Below are positions 8,128 to 16,257 of a stretch of 64,000 nucleotides of DNA, one piece after another. Location of the stretch: NCBI RefSeq assembly GCF_001921205.1, contig NZ_MSIE01000037.1, positions 1 to 64,000 on the forward strand, read 5' to 3'. The stretch is from Actinophytocola xanthii. Lineage in GTDB: Bacteria; Actinomycetota; Actinomycetes; Mycobacteriales; Pseudonocardiaceae. The notes under the pieces are model-generated. The model saw nothing but the letters and a program-made list of their open reading frames with translations, was not told the origin of the DNA and made no database searches. The position numbers and the translations under genes were made by a program. Numbering within the stretch: the stretch's first letter is position 1; each line of letters opens with the position of its first letter.

Positions 8128-8229
8128 ATCGCTGACCTCGAAACTCCTCGATGAACACGGAAGAGCACACACCGTAGCGGGAGTCGATCATGACGCGACA
8201 TCCAGGCCCGAAATGTCACACTCGGGGAG

Positions 8230-8739
8230 TCAGCCCGGTGGCGGCGCCCGCAGCAGCCGGCGTAGCCAGCCGCTGGTGGAGAGCCTCGCCAGGGCGAGGG
8301 TGAAGCGCGGAACGAAGAGCAGGACGCCCAGCGCGGCGACGAACATCGGCACGACCACGAGGGGGCCACGCGCGTGGTCGGCGACGATCCGGGAGGTTCC
8401 GGTCACCAGCGCCACCGGCTGGTCGCAGGTGACCGTCGCGGTACCGGCGAAGTCCGGGTCCACCGGCTCGCCGACGGTGAAGCGGTGACCACGCTCGACC
8501 AGCCGGCCCTCGGGGGTCAGCGTGCAGGTGACCGTCGGATCGCCGGAGTTGCGCTCGCCGGGGATCCTGTCGAACGACGCTGTCTCCCCGGCCGGCCAGC
8601 TCGCCTCCTCGCCCGGCCCGGCGGACGGGGCGTTCGAGACCGCGACCGCGCCGACGCCGAGCATCAGCGCGGTGCCGACGAGACCGGCGGCCAGCATGCC
8701 CCATGCCGTCCGCCGAAGGGGTTTGCGCGACGCGCTCAG
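8230..8739 (-). CDS. Membrane-anchored protein with two transmembrane segments (hypothetical)
   Basis: About 169 residues. One hydrophobic segment (GMLAAGLVGTALMLGVGAVAV) follows a basic N-end, then an extracytoplasmic domain with two Cys, then a second segment (LVVVPMFVAALGVLLFVP) and an RR-rich tail. The start is uncertain: no ATG/GTG is present before the first segment except a CTG at 8739 that overlaps the upstream stop (CTGA); ATG 8697 would remove the basic residues. It is the last gene of the four-gene minus-strand operon, coupled to the lipoprotein gene. Family not recognised. Confidence 0.55.
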   Translation of the reverse strand: MSASRKPLRRTAWGMLAAGLVGTALMLGVGAVAVSNAPSAGPGEEASWPAGETASFDRIPGERNSGDPTVTCTLTPEGRLVERGHRFTVGEPVDPDFAGTATVTCDQPVALVTGTSRIVADHARGPLVVVPMFVAALGVLLFVPRFTLALARLSTSGWLRRLLRAPPPG

Positions 8740-9311
8740 CGCCCCTCCCGCAGTGTCGACAGCGCCGTCGTCGCGACCTCGGTCGCGCGCCGGCATTCGG
8801 GCTGCTTCAGGTCGTTCACCAGCAGCACGGCCTGTTCGGCGATGCCGACCATGACCCGGCACTGGCCGCCGTCGTCCACGATCGCCGGGTATCGGTCGAC
8901 GGTGTTCGGCGCCCAGGTCGCGCAGGCCGCCGGGGCGTTGTCGCCACGGCACTGCGCGACCAGGTCCGCGAGCCCTCGGTCGGTCATCAGCTGCAGCTGG
9001 ACGGTGGTGATCCGGTCGCCCGCCGGATGCAGCAGGCACTCGGCGGTGCCGCCCAGCTCCGTGCGCTCGGTGTCCGGCAGGTCGAGCTCGGCGCGCTGCT
9101 CGGCGGTGAGCAACCCACACGGATCGTCGGCGAACCGACCGGGCTCGAGCGGTTCGGCGATCGCCGGAACCTCGTAGTCCGACGGCAGCCCGGAGGAGGG
9201 AGTCACGACCGGGTCGTCCGCGCCCCCCTCGCCGGTGTCCGCCGAACACCCGACGAGCACAACCGCGAGCGCGGCCAGTGCCCCACCCGCCTTCGCCACG
9301 GCGGTCCTCAT
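8736..9311 (-). CDS. DUF3558-type lipoprotein
   Basis: 191 residues with a lipoprotein signal ending LVGC (lipobox), followed by a Ser/Gly/Asp linker and a domain containing DDPCGLLTAEQRAEL, typical of DUF3558 lipoproteins of mycobacteria and Pseudonocardiaceae. Five further Cys residues could form disulfides. The start codon ATG 9311 overlaps the stop of the upstream gene (ATGA). It sits among T7SS-like genes, which is a common setting, and may assist surface assembly. The biochemical role of the family is not settled. Confidence 0.8.
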   Translation of the reverse strand: MRTAVAKAGGALAALAVVLVGCSADTGEGGADDPVVTPSSGLPSDYEVPAIAEPLEPGRFADDPCGLLTAEQRAELDLPDTERTELGGTAECLLHPAGDRITTVQLQLMTDRGLADLVAQCRGDNAPAACATWAPNTVDRYPAIVDDGGQCRVMVGIAEQAVLLVNDLKQPECRRATEVATTALSTLREGR

Positions 9312-9697
9312 CGCCTGCGCCGCTTCAGCACGCCGCCGCGGAACAGGTCCTCGGAGTCGTCGGTGTCCGTTCGCTCCCGCTGCTGGCGCTCCTTCTCGTC
9401 CGTCCTCGAGCGCTCGGCGGTGAGCTCGGCGGCGAGCGCACCGCCGTCGAACTCGCGCGCCTTCTCCAGGTTCTGCTCGAGGATGCCGGCATAGGCCGAG
9501 TGGGTGGCGACCGTGCGCCAGGTCATCGTGCCGTCGCCGATGCCGGTGCCGATCTCCCGCAACATCGGGTCGTCGCTGGTCCTCAGCGTGTCCAGGAACA
9601 GGCGCTCGAGTGCCTGCTCGTCCTTGGCAAGGTGCTCGTAGGGGGTGCCTCTGGTGAGCTCGAGGAGCTTGTCCAGGCTGGTCGGGAACTCGGGCAT
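9308..9697 (-). CDS. Hypothetical acidic protein of the T7SS/lipoprotein operon
   Basis: 129 residues, starting MPEFPTSLDKLLELTRG. It is mostly helical and charged, with a tail rich in Arg, Asp, Glu and Gln (DEKERQQRERTDTDDSEDLF) that ends in KRRRR. There is no signal peptide. It lies between the large T7SS-like protein and the lipoprotein and is coupled to the latter by ATGA. A cytosolic partner or chaperone of the upstream substrate fits the position; no motif proves it. Confidence 0.6.
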   Translation of the reverse strand: MPEFPTSLDKLLELTRGTPYEHLAKDEQALERLFLDTLRTSDDPMLREIGTGIGDGTMTWRTVATHSAYAGILEQNLEKAREFDGGALAAELTAERSRTDEKERQQRERTDTDDSEDLFRGGVLKRRRR

Positions 9698-9709
9698 CGG
9701 AAACTCCTG

Positions 9710-10834
9710 TCAGCGCGGGGTCGCCGGACGGGGCGGCAGACTGGGCATGGCGGAGGACCCGGACAGACTCCCGAAGTCGGTCTGTGCGGCCTTGACCACG
9801 CTCAGGGCGAGCTCGAGCCTGCCGCGGAGATCCATGATCTGCTCGATACCGCTGATCACTCGGTGGATCTTCCAACCCGCGAGCAGCCCGGCCCCCACCG
9901 CGACCGGCGCGCCGACGCCGGTCGCGGCGGCCCCTCCGCTCACCCCGGCGGCGAATGCCGCACTGACGGCCGCGTCACCGATCTCGTTCAGCACGTTCAC
10001 CACCGCGTCCCGGAGCGTGACCATCTCCTCCGACGCGGTCCGGTACTGATCGCTCAGCTCGGCGAGCGGCTTCTGGGCGTCGTGCAGGGGACGGCCGAGG
10101 TTCATCAGGTACAGCGAACAGCCCTCGCCGGCATGGCCGGTCCACACGTCCTCGGTGCCCTGCGAGGCCCAGTCGATGTTGATGGCCACGTTCCGGCAGA
10201 GGTGGCCGAGCCGCTCGAACACGTCGGCCGCGGACCGCACCCCCGCCCAGTCGCCGACCCAGGGCTTGACGATCTCGGCCTGCGGGTCGATCGGGCGGTC
10301 CATCCAGCCGAGCTGCGCGGCCAGCCAGGTGACACTCTCGATGGCGTTGCCGATGTGCGCCATCGGGCTGAACGCGTCCCACCAGTTCGGCGAGCCGTCC
10401 AATTCCCGGTTGTAGTCCTTCACCTCGCCCAGGTGCTGCTGCGGTTGAACGACGTCGCCGAACCTCGCGGTGTCCTCCGGCGGCTCGACGGGGACGTAGT
10501 CCGTGTGCTCGCGGGCGTCGGTCAGCCCCGCCGGCGGGTAGCTCTCGTCGAGCCGCGCGGCAGCGGCCTGGTCGGTGCGCTCGTAGTAGGCCGCGGCGTC
10601 GGTGACCGAGGCGGACGTGGCCGCGGCCGCGTCGGTGACGTCCCCGAACCACGTGTCCAGCGTCCTGACGACCGTGTCGTGGCTGTCGGTGATCCGGTTG
10701 ACCAGGCCCTCGCCGGTGATCGGGGAGACGCCGTCGTGCAGGTACTTCCGCCCGGCCCGGAAGTCCTCCCCGGCCCGGTCGAGCAGGCCGGCCAGCTCAC
10801 GAAGAGCCGGCGGTTGGACACTGAACCCACCCAT
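9710..10834 (-). CDS. Large WXG100-superfamily-like T7SS substrate
   Basis: 374 residues without a signal peptide. The first ~100 residues form a helical hairpin followed by YYERTDQAAAARL, which contains the T7SS export motif YxxxD (YERTD). A second helical module (about 190-300) contains WTGHAGEGCSLYLMNL, resembling a WxG turn. A Gly/Ala-rich hydrophobic stretch (GVSGGAAATGVGAPVAVGAG) may insert in membranes. These features resemble large LXG/WXG effector-like proteins, but the C-end is not a recognisable toxin domain. First gene of the operon running to 8230. Confidence 0.65.
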   Translation of the reverse strand: MGGFSVQPPALRELAGLLDRAGEDFRAGRKYLHDGVSPITGEGLVNRITDSHDTVVRTLDTWFGDVTDAAAATSASVTDAAAYYERTDQAAAARLDESYPPAGLTDAREHTDYVPVEPPEDTARFGDVVQPQQHLGEVKDYNRELDGSPNWWDAFSPMAHIGNAIESVTWLAAQLGWMDRPIDPQAEIVKPWVGDWAGVRSAADVFERLGHLCRNVAINIDWASQGTEDVWTGHAGEGCSLYLMNLGRPLHDAQKPLAELSDQYRTASEEMVTLRDAVVNVLNEIGDAAVSAAFAAGVSGGAAATGVGAPVAVGAGLLAGWKIHRVISGIEQIMDLRGRLELALSVVKAAQTDFGSLSGSSAMPSLPPRPATPR

Positions 10835-11099
10835 GTCGAACTGTCCCCCTCATTACCGAACGTTGCCGCTCGAGGCTAGGTCAGCCGCCGCACCGCCACC
10901 GCGAGACGGGTGGTTCGATTACCCGTTGTTCACCTCCCGTTCCCCTGCTTCCGGGTCGGGGAGCGCAGCGCGAGCGACCGGGGGCCGAGCCCGACCCCGG
11001 ATCAACAGGGGAAGGCGGTCTGCTAGAGTTCCTACCGTTCCGAACGGACGCAGGTGACGAGCCCTGTGCGTTCTCGTTGGGGGCGTGTTTCACAAGCAA

Positions 11100-11173
11100 G
11101 GCCCAGTGGCGCAGTTGGTTAGCGCGTCGCCCTGTCACGGCGAAGGTCGCGGGTTCGAGTCCCGTCTGGGTCG
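11100..11173 (+). tRNA. tRNA-Asp (GUC)
   Basis: Acceptor GGCCCAG pairs with CTGGGTC (one G-T). Anticodon loop CTGTCAC gives GTC (Asp). The T-arm is CGCGGGTTCGAGTCCCGT. CCA is not encoded. A weak -10-like TAGAGT lies at 11024-11029. Confidence 0.95.
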
Positions 11174-11267
11174 CGGAGCTCCTGGGAGCGCCGGGCCCGC
11201 GCACAGCGCGGGCGGTAGTCGTTCCACACCCCACCGGTGAGCTCGATCAGCGAATGCCAGGGGTTGG

Positions 11268-11344
11268 GGCCAGGTAGCTCAGTTGGTATGAGCGACCGCC
11301 TGAAAAGCGGTAGGTCGGCGGTTCGATCCCGCCCCTGGCCACCA
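11268..11344 (+). tRNA. tRNA-Phe (GAA)
   Basis: Acceptor GGCCAGG pairs perfectly with CCTGGCC. Anticodon loop CTGAAAA gives GAA (Phe). T-arm GGCGGTTCGATCCCGCC. CCA is encoded at 11342-11344. It lies 94 bp after tRNA-Asp, so both may come from one transcript. Confidence 0.95.
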
Positions 11345-11349
11345 GTGCA

Positions 11350-11382
11350 AACAGCCCTCGTCGGTTTCCGGCGGGGGCTGTT
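11350..11382 (+). terminator. Hairpin after tRNA-Phe
   Basis: AACAGCCC pairs with GGGCTGTT, and an inner CGG/CCG extends the stem. It begins 6 bp after the encoded CCA. No strong T-tract. Confidence 0.6.
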
Positions 11383-11502
11383 CGGTCTCGGTTGGGGTCT
11401 CAGCGGCGGCACGGCTCGGCCAGTCTCGCCACGGGTGAATGGTCGATCGACCGCGCTGGAGTTCGCGCGGTGCAGTGGACGCGCGACCGGAGGACCGGAG
11501 AC

Positions 11503-11537
11503 CGGTCGGTCGGCGGGTCGATCCCGCCCCTGACCAC
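11503..11537 (+). repeat. Decayed copy of the tRNA-Phe 3' half
   Basis: From CGGT through the T-arm to CCAC this stretch matches tRNA-Phe except for three substitutions (CGGTcGGTCGGCGG, then gTCGATCCCGCC, then CCTGaCCAC). No matching 5' half, D-arm or anticodon arm can be found upstream, so it cannot be a working tRNA. It is either the relic of a duplicated tRNA gene or an old attachment-site copy left by an integrated element. Confidence 0.7.
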
Positions 11538-11545
11538 ACCGTGGG

Positions 11546-11577
11546 ACCCCACCCATGACGTGGTGGGGTTTCTTCTT
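11546..11577 (+). terminator. Rho-independent terminator with T-rich tail
   Basis: ACCCCACC, an 8-nt loop, GGTGGGGT, then TTCTTCTT. It lies 9 bp after the tRNA-Phe remnant, as if it once ended that tRNA transcript. Confidence 0.75.
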
Positions 11578-11978
11578 GTGCGGGGCATCACACGACTTCG
11601 TTCTCGGGTTTCTCGTCCGTGCGGATGCACGGGAAACGGAGGATGTCGCGGACTTCTCCTCCGCTCACCCCTCCGCCCCCCGCTGGCGCCGCCGAACGCC
11701 TGGCCAGGCACGTCGTGGGGCTGGTCTGCCGAGTGGGTCAGGCACCGGGTGCGGATGGCTCACCGCGTGCTCCGCTACACGGTAGGACAGCTCGCTGGGC
11801 CATCGAGTGGGGTCAGTAGTCGTCGCGGTATGTGACGGGTCAAGTAGAAATCCACTCTCGACGGTGTATTTCGCCTGGTCTGCAACCCGTCCGGATGAAT
11901 CCACTTTCACCCTCCGTGTAACAGGTGCCCGAGGTGAAACGAATCAGAGAACGCGACCGCGGCTCGGCGAGGGGCAGA

Positions 11979-12011
11979 CCGATTCGTTGGGTTGCAAGCG
12001 AATCGGCAACC
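11979..12011 (+). promoter_or_regulatory. Interleaved inverted repeats in the leader of the polysaccharide operon
   Basis: CCGATTCG (11979-11986) is the exact complement of CGAATCGG (11999-12006). GGTTGC (11990-11995), inside its loop, is the exact complement of GCAACC (12006-12011), outside it. The two pairs cross, the geometry of an H-type pseudoknot, 66 bp before the first start codon. It may be an operator or an RNA control element; function unknown. Confidence 0.35.
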
Positions 12012-12077
12012 ACGGGCCGTCTACGTCGGCCCTCGATCCCACCGTGTGTCAGCACCCACACGGCCAGGGGGACGACA

Positions 12078-13580
12078 ATGAGTGACCAACAACTCGGTGC
12101 CCCGCGGTGGAGACCCACACGATGGCGGGGTCTCACACAGCGTGATAACGCTCTCTCGCCGGGAGAGCTCTCCCAGCCGCCGGTGGCCAGCTGGGAGCCG
12201 CGGTACCGGCGGCTCGTGATCGCGAGCGACGTCTCCGTCACGCTGCTCACCGCGGTGGGGGTCGGCGGTTGGGTGAGCGTCAGCGGCGCGGCCCTCTTCA
12301 AGGACCTCACGCTCGGCTTCCTCACCGTCGCCGTGGTGCTCGTCTCCATCGCCACCAACCGCGCCTGGCACCCCGTCGCGCTGGGTCAGGGCGCCGAGGA
12401 GTACGTGCGGCTCGGCCGCGGCATGTTCGCCGCCGCGGTCACGCTGGCGCTCGCGGGGCTCGCCACCGGCGTGGTCTCCGCCCGCCCCTGGGTCTTCGTC
12501 GTCGTGCCGGTGAACGCGCTGCTCGCCCTGCTCGCGCGGTACCTGCTCCGCCAGTACCTGCACAAGGCGCGGCGGGTGGGCGAGTGTCTGCTGCCGGTCA
12601 TGGCCGCCGGTGGGCCGGAGACGGTCAGCGACCTGATCCGCCGCACGCAGCAGAACTCGCACATCGGGTGGAAGGTCGCCGCCGTGTGCACCGCCGGCGG
12701 CACCGGCGACCCGGTCGACGAGATCGACGGCGTCTCGGTGGTCGGCCGGCTCGACGAGCTCGCCGACCACGTCCGCAGGGGCGGCTACCGGATCGTCGCG
12801 ATCACGGCCGACTCCTACTGGACCCCCCGGCGCCTCCAGCAGCTCGCCTGGCGGCTCGAGGGCAGCGGCGCGGAGATGGTCGTCGCGCCGACGCTGATGG
12901 AGGTCGCCGGTCCCCGGCTGCACGTCACCGGCGTGCTCGGGATGCCTCTGCTGCGGGTCTCGGCGCCGACGTTCACCGGCATGCGCCGGGTGGTCAAGGG
13001 CGTGGTCGACCGGGTCGGTGCGGTCGTGCTGCTGCTCATGGCGCTGCCGGTGATGACCATCGCCGCGGTCGCCATCGCCGCCGACAGCCGAGGACCGGTG
13101 TTCTACCGGCAGCGACGGGTCGGGAAGGGCGGCAGGGAGTTCACCATCCTCAAGTTCCGCACGATGGTGCGCGACGCCGACCGGCTCAGGAACGAGCTCG
13201 CCGCGGCCAACGAGGGCGCCGGTGTGCTGTTCAAGATGCGCAAGGACCCGCGGGTCACCCGGGTCGGCGCGGTGCTGCGGCGCTACTCGCTCGACGAGCT
13301 CCCGCAGCTGCTCAACGTGCTCTCCGGCGCCATGTCCCTGGTGGGACCGCGGCCGCCGCTGCCGGAGGAGTCCGCCAAATACGAGCCGGACATGCGGCGC
13401 CGGCTGCTCGTGAAGCCCGGACTGACGGGATTGTGGCAGGTCAGCGGACGTAGCGACCTGTCGTGGGAAGAGGCGGTTCGGTTGGACCTGCGCTATGTGG
13501 AGGACTGGTCGCTGGCTATGGACGCAATGATCTTGTGGAAGACCTTCCGGGCCGTGCTCGGCGGGCAGGGGGCGTACTGA
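12078..13580 (+). CDS. Polyprenyl-phosphate sugar phosphotransferase (initiating enzyme)
   Basis: 500 residues. Transfers the first sugar phosphate from a nucleotide sugar to undecaprenyl phosphate in the membrane, starting the repeat unit. The N-terminal ~160 residues contain four hydrophobic segments, followed by a CoA-binding-like Rossmann domain (VDEIDGVSVVGRLDELADHV) and a fifth segment (VVLLLMALPVMTIAAVAIA). The catalytic C-domain shows GPVFYRQRRVGKGGREFTIL, KFRTM, SLDELPQLLNVLSGAMSLVGPRP and KPGLTGLWQVSGRSDLSW, all family hallmarks (WbaP/CpsE/ExoY). ATG 12078 follows AGGGGGA. First gene of the left arm; overlaps the next start by one base. Confidence 0.93.
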   Translation: MSDQQLGAPRWRPTRWRGLTQRDNALSPGELSQPPVASWEPRYRRLVIASDVSVTLLTAVGVGGWVSVSGAALFKDLTLGFLTVAVVLVSIATNRAWHPVALGQGAEEYVRLGRGMFAAAVTLALAGLATGVVSARPWVFVVVPVNALLALLARYLLRQYLHKARRVGECLLPVMAAGGPETVSDLIRRTQQNSHIGWKVAAVCTAGGTGDPVDEIDGVSVVGRLDELADHVRRGGYRIVAITADSYWTPRRLQQLAWRLEGSGAEMVVAPTLMEVAGPRLHVTGVLGMPLLRVSAPTFTGMRRVVKGVVDRVGAVVLLLMALPVMTIAAVAIAADSRGPVFYRQRRVGKGGREFTILKFRTMVRDADRLRNELAAANEGAGVLFKMRKDPRVTRVGAVLRRYSLDELPQLLNVLSGAMSLVGPRPPLPEESAKYEPDMRRRLLVKPGLTGLWQVSGRSDLSWEEAVRLDLRYVEDWSLAMDAMILWKTFRAVLGGQGAY

Positions 13581-14815
13581 TGATGACCTGCCGCCTGTGT
13601 GGTTCGGAGAACCTGGAGAGCGTCGTCGACCTCGGCGCGACACCCCCCTGCGAGCTGTTCCTCACCCGGGACCAGCTCGACCAGCCGGAGCTGACCTACC
13701 CGCTGCATCTGCGGGTCTGCACGAGCTGCTGGCTCGCCCAGCTGCCCCCGCTGATCAGCCCCGAGGAGACCTTCACCGAGTACGCCTACTTCTCCTCGTA
13801 CTCGGACTCCTGGGTCGACCACGCGAGCTGGTTCGTGCTCAACTCGGTCGTCCGGCTCGGGCTGCACGCCGACTCGTTCGTCGTCGAGGTGGCCAGCAAC
13901 GACGGCTACCTGCTCCAGCACGTCGCCGCGGGCGGCATCCGGTGCCTGGGCATCGAGCCCTCGGTCAACGTCGGCGAGGCCGCCAGGGAGAAGGGCGTGC
14001 CCACGCTCACCGAGTTCCTCACCCCGCTGACCGGTGCCGCGGTCCGGGAGGAGCACGGCCCGGCCGACCTCGTCGTCGCGAACAACGTCTACGCGCACAT
14101 CCCCGACGTCGTCGGCTTCACCAAGGGCCTGCGCAACCTCGTCGCCGACGACGGCTGGGTCTCGATCGAGGTGCAGCACCTGCTCTCGCTGATCGAGCAC
14201 AACCAGTACGACACGATCTACCACGAGCACTTCCAGTACTACACGGTCGCCTCCGCGCAGCGCGCGCTCGCCAGCGGCGGCCTGTCGCTGGTCGACGTGG
14301 AGCTGCTGCCGACCCACGGCGGCTCGATCCGGCTGTGGGCCCGCCCGGCCGAGATCGCCGAGGAGCCGAGCGCGGCCGTGCTCGACGTGCTCGCACGGGA
14401 GAAGGCCGCCGGGCTGCACGAGCTCGCCGGCTACGCCGAGTTCGCCACCCGGGTCGCGACCGTGCGCCGCGAGCTGCTCGCCTTCCTCACCACCGCCGCC
14501 GCCGAGGGCAAGACCGTGGTCGGCTACGGCGCGCCGGGCAAGGGCAACACCCTGCTCAACCACTGCGGCATCCGTCCGGACCTGCTGTCCTACACGGTGG
14601 ACCGGAACCCCTACAAGCACGGCCGGTTCACGCCGGGGACCAGGATCCCCATCCTGGCGCCGGAGCGGATCGCCGAGGACCAGCCGGACTACGTGCTCGT
14701 CCTGCCGTGGAACCTGCGGGACGAGCTGACCACCCAACTGTCCTATGTGGGCGAGTGGGGCGGCAGGCTCGTGTTCCCTATCCCGAGCCTGGAGATCGTC
14801 GAGGTGAAGCCGTGA
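13580..14815 (+). CDS. NDP-sugar C-methyltransferase (TylCIII/NovU type)
   Basis: 411 residues. Architecture matches sugar C-methyltransferases: N-terminal zinc module with CRLCGS and VCTSCW (two CxxC pairs), a SAM-binding domain (FVVEVASNDGYLLQH, residues ~95-110), and a C-terminal domain with VVGYGAPGKGNTLLNHC. YDTIYHEHFQYYT carries the conserved Tyr/His/Glu-His catalytic cluster. It would add a methyl carbon to a keto sugar, giving a branched-chain sugar. The start TGATG overlaps the previous stop. Its presence implies that the polymer, or something attached to it, carries an unusual methylated deoxysugar. Confidence 0.88.
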   Translation: MMTCRLCGSENLESVVDLGATPPCELFLTRDQLDQPELTYPLHLRVCTSCWLAQLPPLISPEETFTEYAYFSSYSDSWVDHASWFVLNSVVRLGLHADSFVVEVASNDGYLLQHVAAGGIRCLGIEPSVNVGEAAREKGVPTLTEFLTPLTGAAVREEHGPADLVVANNVYAHIPDVVGFTKGLRNLVADDGWVSIEVQHLLSLIEHNQYDTIYHEHFQYYTVASAQRALASGGLSLVDVELLPTHGGSIRLWARPAEIAEEPSAAVLDVLAREKAAGLHELAGYAEFATRVATVRRELLAFLTTAAAEGKTVVGYGAPGKGNTLLNHCGIRPDLLSYTVDRNPYKHGRFTPGTRIPILAPERIAEDQPDYVLVLPWNLRDELTTQLSYVGEWGGRLVFPIPSLEIVEVKP

Positions 14816-15609
14816 AGGTCGTGCTGTTCTGCGGCGGGTACGGGATGCGCATGCGCAACGGTGCCGCCGACGACGTGCCCAAGCCCATGGCCATGGTCGG
14901 GCCGCGCCCGCTGATCTGGCACGTGATGCGCTACTACGCGCACTTCGGCCACACCGAGTTCGTGCTGTGCCTCGGCTACGGGGCGCACCACATCAAGAAC
15001 TTCTTCCTCAACTACGAGGAGACCATCTCCAACGACTTCATCCTGCGGGGCGGCAAGGCGGAGCTGCTCAGCACCGACATCGCGGACTGGTCGATCTCCT
15101 TCGTGCAGACCGGTATCGAGTCGGCGATCGGCGAGCGGCTGCGCCGGGTGCGCGAGCACCTCGACGGCGACGAGATGTTCCTCGCCAACTACGCCGACGT
15201 ACTCACCGACGCGCCGCTGGACCTGATGGTCGACCGGTTCGCCGCCTCCGACGCCGGCGCCTCGATGATGGTCGTACCGCCGCAGTCCTCCTTCCACTGC
15301 GTGGAGATGGGCGAGGGCAACAGGGTCGGCTCGATCACGGCGGTCAGCGAGATGCCGCTGTGGGAGAACGGCGGCTACTTCGTGCTGCGCCAGGAGATCT
15401 TCGACCACATCCCCGAGGGCGGCGACCTGGTCGCCGACGGATGCGGCGAGCTGGCCAAGCGCGGCCGGCTGCTCGCCTACCCCTACCGCGGGTTCTGGCG
15501 GCCGACCGACACGGTCAAGGAGCGGTTCGCGCTCGACGACGGTTACGCGCGCGGCGAGCGGCCGTGGGCGCTGTGGGAGCACGCGAAGGTCCCGGCGAGG
15601 ACGGCGTGA
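14812..15609 (+). CDS. rfbF: Glucose-1-phosphate cytidylyltransferase-like protein
   Basis: 265 residues, GTG 14812 coupled to the previous stop. The N-end VVLFCGGYGMRMR and DDVPKPMAMVGPRPLIWHVM are the nucleotide-binding loops of the RfbF branch of sugar nucleotidyltransferases, followed by FVLCLGYGAHHIKNFF. The glycine loop is FCGGYGMRMR rather than the LAGGLGTR of textbook enzymes, so substrate or base could differ. Product would be a CDP-hexose. No clear CDP-glucose 4,6-dehydratase follows, unless the epimerase at 16258 fills that role. Confidence 0.8.
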   Translation: MKVVLFCGGYGMRMRNGAADDVPKPMAMVGPRPLIWHVMRYYAHFGHTEFVLCLGYGAHHIKNFFLNYEETISNDFILRGGKAELLSTDIADWSISFVQTGIESAIGERLRRVREHLDGDEMFLANYADVLTDAPLDLMVDRFAASDAGASMMVVPPQSSFHCVEMGEGNRVGSITAVSEMPLWENGGYFVLRQEIFDHIPEGGDLVADGCGELAKRGRLLAYPYRGFWRPTDTVKERFALDDGYARGERPWALWEHAKVPARTA

Positions 15610-16256
15610 TCCGCCTGGGGGCCGCCCGCATCGGTCGGGTCGTGGCGCTCGGCGCGCACTGCGACGACATCGCCATCGGCGCCGGCGGCACGCTGCACGC
15701 GCTGTGCCGCGCGCGGCCCGGACTGCGGGTCGACGCGCTCGTGCTCTCCGGCGGCGGCACCGAGCGGGAGGACGAGGAGCGCGCGGCGCTCGCCGCGTTC
15801 TGCCCGGACGCCGACCTCGACGTGACGGTGCTGAAGCTCCCCGACGGGCGGCTGCCAGCGCACTGGGACGAGGCCAAGTCCGCGCTCGAGGAGCTGCGCG
15901 GGCGCACCGAGCCCGACCTGCTGCTGGCGCCGCGCACCGACGACGCGCACCAGGACCACCGTGGCCTCGCCCAGCTGGTGCCGACGGCGTTCCGTGACCA
16001 CCTGGTGCTCGGCTACGAGATCGTCAAGTGGGACGGCGACCTAGCCCGCCCCACCGTGTACCAGCCGCTCACCCCGGAACTGGCGGAGCGGAAGGTGGAG
16101 CTGCTGGCGCGGTACTACCCGTCCCAGCGACACCGCCCCTGGTACGACCGCGAGGCCTTCCTCGGGTTGGCGCGGATCCGGGGGATCGAGTGCCAGTCGC
16201 GCTATGCGGAGGCATTCCACGTCACGAAGCTGGTTCTCGACCTGGAGGGCAACTGA
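15606..16256 (+). CDS. PIG-L family deacetylase
   Basis: 216 residues. [15 protein letters not shown] is the zinc motif, with HCDD in place of the common HPDD, and [10 protein letters not shown] supplies the third metal ligand. The family removes acetyl from GlcNAc-type sugars or related amides. GTG 15606 overlaps the previous stop. Lying between a nucleotidyltransferase and an epimerase, it probably acts on a nucleotide sugar or lipid-linked sugar of the polymer; it could equally hydrolyse another N-acyl sugar. Confidence 0.82.
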   Translation: MIRLGAARIGRVVALGAHCDDIAIGAGGTLHALCRARPGLRVDALVLSGGGTEREDEERAALAAFCPDADLDVTVLKLPDGRLPAHWDEAKSALEELRGRTEPDLLLAPRTDDAHQDHRGLAQLVPTAFRDHLVLGYEIVKWDGDLARPTVYQPLTPELAERKVELLARYYPSQRHRPWYDREAFLGLARIRGIECQSRYAEAFHVTKLVLDLEGN

Positions 16257-16257
16257 C

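Larger units (their letters stand above)
11345..12077. other. Gene-free region between tRNA-Phe and the polysaccharide operon
   Basis: 733 bp. In order it holds a hairpin after tRNA-Phe, a decayed tRNA-Phe 3' copy, a T-rich terminator, and the upstream/leader region of the polysaccharide operon with direct repeats of AATCCACT (11849-11856, 11898-11905) and interleaved inverted repeats at 11979-12011. Open frames here lack ribosome sites and codon bias, and I support none of them. Confidence 0.5.

Noticed and set aside
11460-11537. The tRNA-like sequence as a working tRNA gene
   Set aside because: Only the T-arm and the 3' acceptor strand are present; the 5' acceptor and anticodon arm cannot be found.
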